A stretch of 51,766 bases of DNA from an uncultured Prevotella sp. (GCA_937906495.1 CALCVT010000005.1:1-51766); one strand, 5' to 3'; positions 33,122 to 42,334 are shown, counted from the stretch's first letter. The notes: a model not told the origin generated them from the letters alone. Numbers and translations: made by a program.

Positions 33122-33975
33122 ACAATCCAATAGAACCCAAGTATAAGGTAACCTTCTCTTTAGTGGTTTACAAGCAGCCTATAGAGGAGTTGCGGACAGT
33201 TGTCAAGTCGCTGTTGTTGTACCCCCCTTCGAAGAAGATATTTGTGATAGACAACTCTCCGACCGAAGTAGCCCGTTCGCTCACCAGCTTAGCCGACTGC
33301 ATTACCTATCGCCATATTCCCGAAAACATCGGTTTTGGCCGGGCACACAACTTGGCTATAAAAGAGGCTCTGAACTTGGGGTGCCAGTATCACTTTGTGG
33401 TAAATCCCGATATCTTTTTCGATACCGACATTATTACCCCCATGGTAGCTTATATGGACGCTCAGCCTGAAATCGGACAGATGATGCCAAAAATTCTCTA
33501 TCCCGATGGGAGCACGCAGTTCCTACCCAAGCTTATGCCCAGTCCGAAGGCTTTGATACAGCGCAAACTTAAGCGTTTTCTGCCCAACCAGCATGCCAAA
33601 TGGATGCAGCGTTTCGAAATGCGCGGTATGACCGATGAGCAAGTCTATGAGGTAGGGCACGTTTCGGGTTGTTTCTCTGTTATGACCCGTCAGGCCCTCG
33701 AAAAAGTAGGACTCTATGACGACCAGTTTTTCATGTATTTTGAAGATACCGACATGACGCGTCGCATCAACAAGCATTTCCGCACGGTGTATTTTCCCCG
33801 CGTTGCAGTGTATCACGGCTATGGAAATGGCGCAAGCCATAGTTCTAAGTTGTTTTTCATTTTCCTTTCTTCACTGGTAAAGTTCTTCAACAAGTGGGGA
33901 TGGTTCTTTGATAGCGAGCGTAGCCGCTGCAACCGCCAATTTCTCAGTCAGCTCCAGGCAAGGAACAAGGCCTGA
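33118..33975 (+). CDS. family 2 glycosyltransferase (WbbL-like)
   Basis: The 285-residue protein has FSLVVYKQP at the start, IDNSPTE, NIGFGRAHNLAI, the metal-binding VNPDIFF and the GCFSVMTRQALEKVGLYDDQFFMYFEDTD-like pattern (quoted in part) of WbbL-type rhamnosyltransferases. Its start overlaps the wecA-like stop, so the pair is translationally coupled; it probably adds the second sugar to the lipid-linked first sugar. The donor is not proven; rfbA in this window makes one precursor of dTDP-rhamnose. Confidence 0.9.
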   Translation: MNNPIEPKYKVTFSLVVYKQPIEELRTVVKSLLLYPPSKKIFVIDNSPTEVARSLTSLADCITYRHIPENIGFGRAHNLAIKEALNLGCQYHFVVNPDIFFDTDIITPMVAYMDAQPEIGQMMPKILYPDGSTQFLPKLMPSPKALIQRKLKRFLPNQHAKWMQRFEMRGMTDEQVYEVGHVSGCFSVMTRQALEKVGLYDDQFFMYFEDTDMTRRINKHFRTVYFPRVAVYHGYGNGASHSSKLFFIFLSSLVKFFNKWGWFFDSERSRCNRQFLSQLQARNKA

Positions 33976-34040
33976 GAACACTACGATAGCCAAAGGCTTC
34001 AATATTATTTTATCAAACAGTACAATACATTTCTGATCGT

Positions 34041-34448
34041 ATGAAGCACATTGTAGCTGTAGCCATCATGTTGGCCGCACTAACCTCCTGCTCTTTCTTC
34101 TCGTCGAAGGAGAAAAAGCCCGATTACAGTGAGAATCGTGCCCGGATGGAAGCCGAGGCGCAACGTATGCTCAATACGGCACGCCGTCAGTTGGCCCAAT
34201 CGCAGTGTACCCAGGCCAAGGCTACCATTGAGCAAATGCGCAAAGACTGCTATTTGGCTTTGGATGCCCGTAAGGCAGGCATTCTCTTAATGGATTCCGT
34301 CGATTTGCAGATGGCCCGAAATGAGTTGGAACAAGTAGACAGCCTGTTGCGTGCCAAAGTCGATAGTATCAGTCAGACCGATTTTGATGAGGCCTGCCGC
34401 AAGGTTCAGTTCTACGAACGCAAAATACAGTTCGACAAAAGCAAGTAG
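34041..34448 (+). CDS. small putative lipoprotein
   Basis: The 135-residue protein has a lipoprotein signal peptide with the lipobox LTSC (Cys17) followed by a Lys-rich linker and one long, mostly helical, charged region (about 30-130), with two Cys residues (56 and 69) near its middle and another at about 119. It may form a coiled coil in the periplasm. It resembles no family that I can name. It lies 65 bases behind the polysaccharide locus and before a palindromic hairpin at 34498-34545. Confidence 0.72.
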   Translation: MKHIVAVAIMLAALTSCSFFSSKEKKPDYSENRARMEAEAQRMLNTARRQLAQSQCTQAKATIEQMRKDCYLALDARKAGILLMDSVDLQMARNELEQVDSLLRAKVDSISQTDFDEACRKVQFYERKIQFDKSK

Positions 34449-34497
34449 TTTACGCCAGCCACTGGCCAATTGTACGACTCCTCATAAACTTCCCAAA

Positions 34498-34545
34498 CAT
34501 CCCGCTCAACTGCGAAGGCAAAAGCCTGGAAGTACGAGCGGGATG
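34498..34545 (+). terminator. hairpin after the small lipoprotein gene
   Basis: CATCCCGCTC (34498-34507) pairs perfectly with GAGCGGGATG (34536-34545); an inner stem AGGC/GCCT caps the loop. There is no T run, so Rho-independent termination is uncertain. Confidence 0.55.
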
Positions 34546-34593
34546 GTATGTATTATATAGTAACTCCCTTTCCCTCCAAAGTCTTTGTGTAAC

Positions 34594-37092
34594 ATGGATT
34601 CGACTCTTTTTTCAACAGCGCTCAATGCTGCCCAACTCGAAGCTGTAGCCTATAACGATGGTCCGCTATTGGTTATAGCAGGTGCAGGATCGGGCAAGAC
34701 GCGTGTGCTGACCTATAAAATAGCCTATCTCTTGCAGATGGGCTATGAGCCGTGGAGTATTTTGGCCCTGACCTTTACCAACAAGGCCGCTCGCGAAATG
34801 AATGAGCGTATATCAGGCATTTGCGGAAACGAGCCCTTGGCAGGCTTGTGGAGTGGCACCTTTCATAGTATATTTGCCCGCTTGCTGCGTCGCGAGTGTA
34901 ATTATATTAATTACCCCACAGACTTTACGATTTACGATACAGCCGACTCACGTTCGCTCATAAAAACTATTGTCCGCGAATTTGGGCTCGACGATAAAAT
35001 CTATAAACCTACTACTATTTCGGCGCGCATTTCTGAGGCCAAGAACCTCTTGATTCTGCCGCCTGAATACAGTGCTGATAGTAGCATTAAGCGTCGTGAT
35101 GATAGCGAAGGGCTTGGCGAAATGGGCCGTATCTACGATACCTACCAACAACGCCTGCGTGCAGCCAATGCCATGGATTTCGACGACCTGCTGCTCAATA
35201 CCTACCTTTTGCTTTCAACCAATCAGGAGGTATGTGAGCGCTACAAGCGACGTTTTCGCTACATTCTGGTTGATGAGTACCAGGACACCAATATGGCACA
35301 ATACCGCATTTTGCGTCTTCTGACTGATTCCGATTCGTGCATTTGTGTAGTAGGCGATGATGCCCAAAGCATCTATAGTTTTCGTGGTGCTGATATTCGC
35401 AATATTCTAAACTTTACAAAGGACTATCCGTCGGCCAAGGTAGTCAAGTTAGAGTGTAACTACCGTTCCACGCAGTGTATTGTTGATGCGGCCAATTGTA
35501 TCATCAGCCAAAACAAAAGCCAAATTCCCAAAAGGATTTATGCTGCAAATGAGGGAGGCGAACGCATCAAGGTGTTCAAGGCTCAAACAGATAAGGAAGA
35601 AGCGCAGAAGGTGGTTAAGTACATCATTAAACTGGTGCGTAAAGGAGTGGAATACGATAACATAGCTCTGCTATATCGAACGAACGCTCAGAGCCGTTCG
35701 TTTGAGGAGGCGCTACAACACTCCAAAATTCCTTATCGCATTTATGGGGGCCTTTCCTTCTACCAGCGTAAGGAGGTAAAGGACGTGCTGGCCTACCTGC
35801 GGCTCATAGTCAATGTGCACGACGAAGAGGCCTTCAGACGTGTCATCAACTATCCCAAACGGGATATAGGTTCTACATCCGTGCTCAAAATTCAGAATGC
35901 AGCAGCTGCTGCAGGTGTGAGCATGTGGGCTGCGATAGCCGACCCTGTTAGCTACAATCTGGACCTTCGTGGCAAGGCAGCCAAACAAACTGCAGCTTTT
36001 GTAGAACTTATCACTGCATTTCAAAAATATGCTGCAAACCATACAGCCTCGGACGTTGTGAAGCATGTGGTTAAATTCAGTGGTATCGCACGTGATATTG
36101 TGCGTGAGATAACAGCCGAAAACATTGCCCGACAGGAGAATATCGACGAGTTGATAGGCTCGGTACTCTCGTACGAGAAGGAGCGCTTTGAAGAGGATCA
36201 GATTGCCCGGGTCACATTGTCGGAGTTCTTAGCTACGGTTTCGCTGCTTTCGGATACCGATCAGAGCGACGACAGCGAGCCCCGTGTTACGCTCATGACG
36301 GTGCATGCAGCTAAAGGACTGGAGTTTGATGCTGTATTTGTAACAGGTATGGAAGAGGATCTCTTTCCCAGTGCCATGGCTCGTGGCAACCGTAAGGAAC
36401 TCGAAGAGGAGCGGCGCCTGTTTTATGTAGCCGTTACGCGTGCCCGCCGTTTCTGTTTTTTGAGTTATGCTGATAGCCGTTTCCGTTATGGTTCGTTGCA
36501 GTTTGCAGATGTTAGTTCTTTCATCAGCGATATTGATGAGGAATATCTCGACTACGAACATACGGCAACAGCCCGTAGCCCTCGCACCTTTTCGAACCGC
36601 AGTGCCGATAGCCGTTGGGGTTCTGCTTCGTACCGCAGTGCCGATACTTATGGTGGAACGTATACTAACGATTGGGGTGGGTCAGAGCGTTCGCGCAATT
36701 TTGACAGTTTTTTTGGTACTCCCTCTGAAGATGAATTCCGAAGCAGTTTTGGTGCTTCGACTCGTTCAGAGTATGATAATGAAGGTAGTGGTTATTCTCG
36801 TTGTCGAAGTTATAACAAACCCGAGCCGCGCCGTGTAGTGCCGCCAGCACCTCCAGTTGGCTTTAAGCGGGCTGGGATAACACCTAAAACTTCGAATACT
36901 GAATCCAAAGATGCCCCTGCATCGGTAGCAGGCTTAAGCATTGGTACGCGCATTGTGCACGACCGCTTTGGCGAGGGAACTGTTGTTGGAATGGAAGGCA
37001 AAGGCGACAGCGCTAAAATTCGTGTAGATTTTGGTATGCCGGTAGGTGCTAAAAATTTGCTCGTCAAGTTTGCTAAGTTCAAACTGCTTTAG
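34594..37092 (+). CDS. pcrA: UvrD/PcrA-type 3'-5' DNA helicase
   Basis: The 832-residue superfamily 1 helicase has the Walker A motif GAGSGKTR, LALTFTNKAAREM (Ia), ILVDEYQDTN (II), VVGDDAQSIYSFRGAD (III), LECNYRST (IV), MTVHAAKGLEFD (V) and YVAVTRARR (VI). It unwinds DNA in repair and removes RecA or stalled complexes. Behind the motor is a Ser/Arg/Tyr-rich, probably disordered linker of about 130 residues, then a Tudor-like domain (GTRIVHDRFGEGTVVGMEGK) as in PcrA, which binds RNA polymerase there. ATG at 34594 is used; an in-frame TTG lies 9 bases upstream. Confidence 0.94.
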   Translation: MDSTLFSTALNAAQLEAVAYNDGPLLVIAGAGSGKTRVLTYKIAYLLQMGYEPWSILALTFTNKAAREMNERISGICGNEPLAGLWSGTFHSIFARLLRRECNYINYPTDFTIYDTADSRSLIKTIVREFGLDDKIYKPTTISARISEAKNLLILPPEYSADSSIKRRDDSEGLGEMGRIYDTYQQRLRAANAMDFDDLLLNTYLLLSTNQEVCERYKRRFRYILVDEYQDTNMAQYRILRLLTDSDSCICVVGDDAQSIYSFRGADIRNILNFTKDYPSAKVVKLECNYRSTQCIVDAANCIISQNKSQIPKRIYAANEGGERIKVFKAQTDKEEAQKVVKYIIKLVRKGVEYDNIALLYRTNAQSRSFEEALQHSKIPYRIYGGLSFYQRKEVKDVLAYLRLIVNVHDEEAFRRVINYPKRDIGSTSVLKIQNAAAAAGVSMWAAIADPVSYNLDLRGKAAKQTAAFVELITAFQKYAANHTASDVVKHVVKFSGIARDIVREITAENIARQENIDELIGSVLSYEKERFEEDQIARVTLSEFLATVSLLSDTDQSDDSEPRVTLMTVHAAKGLEFDAVFVTGMEEDLFPSAMARGNRKELEEERRLFYVAVTRARRFCFLSYADSRFRYGSLQFADVSSFISDIDEEYLDYEHTATARSPRTFSNRSADSRWGSASYRSADTYGGTYTNDWGGSERSRNFDSFFGTPSEDEFRSSFGASTRSEYDNEGSGYSRCRSYNKPEPRRVVPPAPPVGFKRAGITPKTSNTESKDAPASVAGLSIGTRIVHDRFGEGTVVGMEGKGDSAKIRVDFGMPVGAKNLLVKFAKFKLL

Positions 37093-37320
37093 TCTTTTAA
37101 TTCTTTTATAGTGTTAGGCTGCTGCAAGTAGTTTTTTACACAGGTTGAATTGCAGGAAAAGGCTGCTGCTATTGGTAGATAGCATTGGGGTGTAAAAGAT
37201 TTAACATTCCCGATAGAATTTTCAATCCCCCCGATTGATATATTCTGTTGTACCGAAGAGTAATAGCTTATTTCGTGCTCAAAAATATGGATTGGAGAGT
37301 TTAAGTACACTTCGATTTAA
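37093..37320. other. gap between pcrA and the addA-like gene
   Basis: No gene is seen. A small TCAATC/GATTGA stem with a CCCCC loop lies at 37222-37238, and the addA-like terminator follows at 37321-37354. Confidence 0.4.
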
Positions 37321-37354
37321 AAAGGCTGACTACTTTTAACGGTAGTCAGCCTTT
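37321..37354 (-). terminator. terminator of the addA-like gene
   Basis: AAAGGCTGACTAC (37321-37333) pairs perfectly with GTAGTCAGCCTTT (37342-37354). On the minus strand the stem is followed by TTAAAT and ends in CCTTTTT, fitting the minus-strand transcript; it may also stop pcrA transcripts. Confidence 0.85.
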
Positions 37355-37408
37355 ATGGTAATTATAGACTTTGCCTTTATGGTCTTTGAGGTATGCTCAT
37401 AGATAAAT

Positions 37409-40400
37409 TTATTCCACCTCGCATATTTGATTGCTAAATACAAACCATAAATAGCCCTTTACATGGGTATAGCCCATGTGGTACAAGCATTCCATATACT
37501 CCTTTACTTGTGTGATGTATTTGTCGTTGGGCTTACCAAACTTATAGTCCACCACAATAGCCTCGTTTTCGTTTATCATAACGCGGTCAGGCCGTAAGGT
37601 TTGAACTTTGTGTTTTCCAACTTCGCAGTTGGAGTTTCGTTTCAGCAAATTGCATTCAGTGTAAATCCGTCCGGGATAGTTAAACCAAAGTTTAACTTGA
37701 GGGTTTGTTAGTCGTTTGCTAATCAGTTCGCGTATTTCGGCTTCCTGTTCCCGGTTGCAAATCAGTCCTTGTTGTGTAAGACTATATAGCGCAGCATCCA
37801 GCTCATCGGCATGGCGAATAAGCGAGAAGAGTTGGTGCAACAAATTGCCTTGGTCTATAAAGTGTTGTCTGAGTTTGCGATTATTGGTTTGTTTATCGTC
37901 CGTTTCGTTCAGTTCATCAATAAAGGCCTTCGAAAGGTGTGATTGTTTGAACACCATGTGGTCGGTTAGCCAGTTGTTGAACTTTACTTCTATTTTTTCG
38001 GCGTCTTTTATAACAAGCGGATTGCATGCATCGCTTTTAGGTTGATTGCTTTCAGAGGTAGATTTTTCAATAAATGGCAAGAGTTGTCCGAAGGTCTGGA
38101 TTACCGCCCCTGCAGATGATGTTTTTTTTCGCTTTTTTGTTTCAGTTGAGTTGTTGTTTGCCGATGGATTAACAAAATTGTTGAGGAGCATAAATACCGT
38201 GAGGGGTCTATTCCTTTTGGGGGTACTCCATACCAGCAGGTTGTTGCGGGCACGTGTAAATGCTACATACAACTCGTTAAAACTGTCGATGCGTTGCATC
38301 AGGTGTTCGTGGTAGTAGTAAGGGTAGAACATGGACTCCTTAACCTTTTTGCTGGCATAGGTTTTGATAGGAACTATGGGAATGTAGGGGTCGATATCTT
38401 TTGTGCTCGGAGCACCGCACCACATGATGTCGTCGGGGTGGTCGCTCTCAAGTTCCCAATTGCAAAATGGAATCAGAATGGTGTGTCGTTCAAGTCCTTT
38501 GGAGGCATGAACGGTCATGATAAAGATAGAATCCTTGATGTTGATAGCAATTGACTTACCACTGAGCACTTCATCCCAATAGGTGGTGAAGGCAGAGAGG
38601 TCTGAAGGGTGATCTTCAAGGTATTCAATCAGTTTGTCGAAGAAGGAGAAGAGGTATACCGACTGTCCGTTTCCGTTGTTTTCGGCCTGAGGAAGTCCGA
38701 AAAGCAGAACAAGTTGTTGGCAAACTTCAACCAACGGCGTATTCAGCCACTTGTCAGCCTCGTTGCAGAGTTTTTGCAGGCAAGTAGTGAGGTAGGCAGA
38801 GTCGAGTTGCAAGGCCGTAGCGTGTTGCAGGCAAACTTCATAAGCCATTTTGTCGTTAACGTCTGTAATGAGTTTGAGTGCATATACCAACAAGTTGACA
38901 GCCGGCGAAGCTGATAGTCTGAAAGCTTCGTCGGAGGTGAGTGGAATTTCGGGATAGGCTTGCGCAAAGTAGTTTATAAAGGCAGTAGCTTCCTTTTTTT
39001 TGCGTACGAGAATACCAATTTGGTCGTAGGGTACCTTTAAGGCACGTAAAGCAACAATTTGTTGGTATACGTCGTCCATAATTTCCTCGGGTGTAACCTG
39101 GGTGCTGTCTTCAATATAGAGGCGCACGTAGCCAGGTCCTGCATTCTTTTTGACCTGCTGGCTGACGTTGGCGTAGATTTTCGAGAGCGTACCCTTATTC
39201 TCCCCATCCTTTGATTGAGGCTCTAATTGATCTTTTTTGTTCAGTTCATCAAGAAAAGCGGTGCTATGCTCAAAAAAACGGTTATTAAACTCTACAACGT
39301 CTTTGCAACTGCGGTAGTTGGTATCGAGCGTATGGATGTCAACATGGCAAAGGTGCTTCATGCTTTCCTTAATGTTGCCCAAAATTTCCCAGTCGCCTCC
39401 GCGCCAGCGATAAATGCTTTGTTTCACATCGCCCACAAGCATACATTCATCGCCTTCAGCCAGGTTTTCAATAAGCAGCCGTTTAAAGTTTACCCATTGC
39501 ATTTGCGAGGTATCTTGAAATTCGTCAATCAAGATGTGCTTGAAGGTAGTTCCGGCACGTTCGAATACAAACGAAGAGTCTTCCTTTTGTACCATTTTGC
39601 TAAAGAAATCGGGCGTTTTAGCCAGCATAAAGGTTCCGTTCTCCGTATTAATCAGTTCTATCTCCTTTCCGATTTCACTGAGCAGACAAAGCGGTCCGAG
39701 ATTCGAGAGCAAGAGTTCGTAGGTATTGGCTTGTTGAGCTATTTTATTACGTTCTTCCTCCATACTGTTAAGCCCTGCGTGCACAGTTTTTGCCAGCGCT
39801 AAATAGTCAGGATTGGATTGCAGTTCCTTTTTCAGAAAATTCTTGCTATCTTTAAATCCCTGGGGATAATCGGGTTCATACAAGTCTCCTTTAATAAGTT
39901 GGCGGCAGCATGTAATTATTTTATTGTACCCCTTTAGATTCTTTGGGTCGGAACTACCGATAGGGTTTTCTAGTACTTGCAGAACTTGCAAGGCTTTGTT
40001 CTTGCACTTTTCCTTATACTGGTCTAATTCCTTGCGTAGAAGTCGCTTAAAGCTGTTGAGTGCCTGAGTGTCTTTAAGTTGGATGTCAAGCACCTCTTCG
40101 GCTTGCAGATACACTTCGTTAAAGAGGTTCTCTTTCGTAAAACTTTTAAGTTCGTTGCCAATTTTCCATCCTTTGTCGTTTTGTATTTGCTCCTCCATGT
40201 AGTCAACAATCAGTTGGCTTACCCTATTGACGGTTTGTTTGTTCTTGCTGTTGTTGTTCGCAGCATGGTAATTTATTGATAAGAGCAGGCGGTCGACAGC
40301 ATTCGAAACAACCTCGTCTAGGTTAAGGTCGATGTTAAAGCCTTTGGCTAATTTGAGTTCGTGAGCCAGATTGCTCAGGAGCGATTGGAAGAACGAATCG

Positions 40401-40726
40401 ATGGTTTCAACCCTGAAGTGGTCGTAGTCGTGAATAATTTCTTGCAACGTTTTGAATGCCCGCTGTTGCAGCACTTTAGCGCTGAGGCCCGTATGTGCAA
40501 CAATTGCATTTAGAAAGTTTGTGTCCAATCCACCGTGCGCTAGGTTATAGAGTTGTTCGAGTATGCGATCTTTCATCTCGGCCGTTGCTTTGTTGGTAAA
40601 GGTAACGGCCAAAATGTTTGTAAAGTTTTTGGGTGAATCGGAACTCAGTGCGAGGGCAATGTATTCGAGTGCCAGCTGAAATGTTTTTCCAGAACCGGCA
40701 GATGCTTCATACACTTTCAGACTCAT
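37409..40726 (-). CDS. addA: AddA-like helicase-nuclease (RecB/UvrD family)
   Basis: The 1105-residue protein joins a superfamily 1 helicase to a RecB-type nuclease. Seen are Walker A ASAGSGKT (8-15), AVTFTNKATAEMKDR (Ia), DEFQDTSQMQW (II), VGDVKQSIYRWRGGDW (III), TNYRSC (IV), MTVHASKGLE (V) and YVAFTRARNN (VI); the nuclease has RPDRVMI (D1047) and VVDYK (D1060, K1062). AddA with AddB resects double-strand breaks for recombination. AddB is not next to it, though it usually is. Its ATG overlaps the end of the upstream glycosyltransferase gene by 20 bases, which suggests coupling. Confidence 0.87.
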   Translation of the reverse strand: MSLKVYEASAGSGKTFQLALEYIALALSSDSPKNFTNILAVTFTNKATAEMKDRILEQLYNLAHGGLDTNFLNAIVAHTGLSAKVLQQRAFKTLQEIIHDYDHFRVETIDSFFQSLLSNLAHELKLAKGFNIDLNLDEVVSNAVDRLLLSINYHAANNNSKNKQTVNRVSQLIVDYMEEQIQNDKGWKIGNELKSFTKENLFNEVYLQAEEVLDIQLKDTQALNSFKRLLRKELDQYKEKCKNKALQVLQVLENPIGSSDPKNLKGYNKIITCCRQLIKGDLYEPDYPQGFKDSKNFLKKELQSNPDYLALAKTVHAGLNSMEEERNKIAQQANTYELLLSNLGPLCLLSEIGKEIELINTENGTFMLAKTPDFFSKMVQKEDSSFVFERAGTTFKHILIDEFQDTSQMQWVNFKRLLIENLAEGDECMLVGDVKQSIYRWRGGDWEILGNIKESMKHLCHVDIHTLDTNYRSCKDVVEFNNRFFEHSTAFLDELNKKDQLEPQSKDGENKGTLSKIYANVSQQVKKNAGPGYVRLYIEDSTQVTPEEIMDDVYQQIVALRALKVPYDQIGILVRKKKEATAFINYFAQAYPEIPLTSDEAFRLSASPAVNLLVYALKLITDVNDKMAYEVCLQHATALQLDSAYLTTCLQKLCNEADKWLNTPLVEVCQQLVLLFGLPQAENNGNGQSVYLFSFFDKLIEYLEDHPSDLSAFTTYWDEVLSGKSIAINIKDSIFIMTVHASKGLERHTILIPFCNWELESDHPDDIMWCGAPSTKDIDPYIPIVPIKTYASKKVKESMFYPYYYHEHLMQRIDSFNELYVAFTRARNNLLVWSTPKRNRPLTVFMLLNNFVNPSANNNSTETKKRKKTSSAGAVIQTFGQLLPFIEKSTSESNQPKSDACNPLVIKDAEKIEVKFNNWLTDHMVFKQSHLSKAFIDELNETDDKQTNNRKLRQHFIDQGNLLHQLFSLIRHADELDAALYSLTQQGLICNREQEAEIRELISKRLTNPQVKLWFNYPGRIYTECNLLKRNSNCEVGKHKVQTLRPDRVMINENEAIVVDYKFGKPNDKYITQVKEYMECLYHMGYTHVKGYLWFVFSNQICEVE

Positions 40727-41630
40727 GGGCTTGGTGTTTAAGTTCGGCGTAGTATCCTAGTTTATAAATATTGAAGAGCAAGAGTTTGGGGTTTCGGCCG
40801 AGCAGGTTTTGGCGGATGGTAGGTTTAAAGAATTCGAAGCACCTGCGGAAAAGGTGGTGCAGGTGGTAACTCTTTAAATCGTCGTAAACGTGCGATGCCC
40901 CGGCAAATTTTTGCATAATGCCGTTCAGTTTGCTCAGGGTGCGCAACGAAGCTTCGGTTTTTTCAAGAAAAGAGTCGTTCGTGTCGAGGCCATTGTGAAT
41001 GAGCGGGTTGTCAATATGGCGTACGGTGTAGCCCATATCTTCGAGTATCAGACCGAAGAGTGTATCTTCGTAGCCATATTCCTGACAGCGCTCATCGAAG
41101 TGCAGGTTGCCGATGGCTGTGCGGTTAACCATGACGTTGAAAGTGGTAAACCTACGATATGGATTGCTGTTAGGATTTGAACGCAGGCGGCGCCGTTCGG
41201 CATGGTGTTCGTAGCGATAGCGTAATTCGTATCCTTCGGGACAGGGAATTTGAGGGTTACGCAACGAACCGCAAATTACGTTGGCATCGTTACGATGTTC
41301 CCAGTAGCTACTAATAAAGTTGTTGGTACATACCAGTGCGTCTGAGTCTATCATCAGTATGTAGTTAAAGCGGGCTTCGTCAATCAGCCAGTTGCGCAGG
41401 TAGGCCCGCCCCACATTTACTTTGCGTTCCACCAGACGGCATCCCTCAAGTTTGTTAATCGGGCGGTTAGCCTCAATCGTTTGTTGATTGGGTGAGGCGT
41501 CGTCGGCCACAATTATTTCGTAGTCGAAAGGTGTGGTGCTACGACTACGGTATGCCTGGCACTGCCGGGCCAATTCGCTTACCAGTTCAGTACATACGTA
41601 ATTATAGGTTGGAATGATAATGGATAACAA
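40707..41630 (-). CDS. family 2 glycosyltransferase with TTG start
   Basis: The 307-residue protein has LSIIIPTYNYV at the start, IIVADDAS, the metal-binding LMIDSDA and a YEDTLFGLILEDMGY acceptor-side segment, as in GT2 enzymes of the chondroitin/galactosyl type. The codon at the family's normal start is TTG (41630); no ATG occurs in the frame upstream or nearby, so an unusual start or an ATG lost by mutation is likely. It is not in the polysaccharide locus and shares 20 bases with addA, so it may be transcribed with it. Substrates unknown. Confidence 0.86.
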   Translation of the reverse strand: MLSIIIPTYNYVCTELVSELARQCQAYRSRSTTPFDYEIIVADDASPNQQTIEANRPINKLEGCRLVERKVNVGRAYLRNWLIDEARFNYILMIDSDALVCTNNFISSYWEHRNDANVICGSLRNPQIPCPEGYELRYRYEHHAERRRLRSNPNSNPYRRFTTFNVMVNRTAIGNLHFDERCQEYGYEDTLFGLILEDMGYTVRHIDNPLIHNGLDTNDSFLEKTEASLRTLSKLNGIMQKFAGASHVYDDLKSYHLHHLFRRCFEFFKPTIRQNLLGRNPKLLLFNIYKLGYYAELKHQAHESESV

Positions 41631-41875
41631 AGCAAATACGTTTAAAGGATTATATGAAAACAGCGGCCGGGACTCAAGCGTAAAGGCATGTAGAACTTAT
41701 TTGCCGGTTGCACAGCTGTATGCGTGGGTGTAAGCGTGCAATACAAGCCGGTCGAACTCAAGCAAAAGTAATACATTCTTCCGAAAAACCTTTGACTGCT
41801 GTAGCTATTTTCCGTCGGCTTCCTCAAAATAGGGCTTTTAGCCTAAAAAAACTGACCGATTTGCTAAAAAATATG

Positions 41876-41883
41876 TACCTTTG
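41876..41883 (+). promoter_or_regulatory. -7 box (TACCTTTG) of the winged-helix gene
   Basis: TACCTTTG matches TAnnTTTG, 58 bases before the ATG at 41942. At the upstream position only CTG (41852-41854) is seen. Confidence 0.5.
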
Positions 41884-41941
41884 CACTTGGTTGCTAACAG
41901 ATTTAAAGTCAACCACTATGACTAACTAACAAATTAAGCGT

Positions 41942-42145
41942 ATGTTGGAAGTAAAAGCTGGCGAAATGGCCGGAAAAATTTGGGAAGCTCTGGACCAAAA
42001 GGGAGAGCTTACAGGAAAAGAACTTAAGAAAGTAATCAAGGTACGTGCTGACAAAGACTTATATTTGGCACTTGGTTGGTTGCTTCGCGAAGGCAAGTTG
42101 GAAATCAAAGAAGTGGAAAAGGATATCTTGGTTTCGCTCAAGTAA
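41942..42145 (+). CDS. small winged helix-turn-helix protein (DUF2582)
   Basis: The 67-residue protein is a single winged-helix domain: AGKIWEALDQKGELTGKEL (first helices), a recognition-like LYLALGWLLREGKLEIKEV and the short wing. The family (DUF2582) is widespread in Bacteroidota and small enough to be mistaken for noise; the close fit to the full fold and its own promoter and terminator support it. It probably binds nucleic acid, but no target is known. It is divergent from the GT2/addA pair and convergent with the beta-galactosidase gene. Confidence 0.88.
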   Translation: MLEVKAGEMAGKIWEALDQKGELTGKELKKVIKVRADKDLYLALGWLLREGKLEIKEVEKDILVSLK

Positions 42146-42199
42146 AATGCTCGGCGCAGCAGTTGTTGCGTACGTAGCAATGTAATGACATAACGATTG

Positions 42200-42239
42200 G
42201 AGAGCCTGTTGGTAAGTACCACAGAGGTTCTCTTTTTTT
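42200..42239 (+). terminator. intrinsic terminator of the winged-helix gene
   Basis: GAGAGCCT (42200-42207) pairs with AGGTTCTC (42225-42232, one G-U pair), followed by TTTTTTT. Strong on the plus strand. Confidence 0.88.
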
Positions 42240-42267
42240 GTGCGCGGAAACGAATGCTGTGTACATA

Positions 42268-42322
42268 ACCAATCGGAGGATGGCACTGCCGTAAAGGTAG
42301 TACCATCCTCCGGTTGGTTTTA
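42268..42322. terminator. long hairpin between the winged-helix and beta-galactosidase genes
   Basis: Arms 42268-42283 and 42303-42318 pair over 16 bases with one G-U pair; an inner stem ACTGCC/GGTAGT continues it around GTAAA, giving about 22 bp in all with a single mismatch. A TTTT run follows on the plus strand. It probably insulates the convergent genes. Confidence 0.7.
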
Positions 42323-42334
42323 TGGCTCAAGCCG

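Noticed and set aside
34594..41630. Defence island around the two helicases
   Set aside because: Both helicases are housekeeping types (PcrA, AddA) with canonical motifs; no nuclease-effector, methylase or reverse transcriptase accompanies them.
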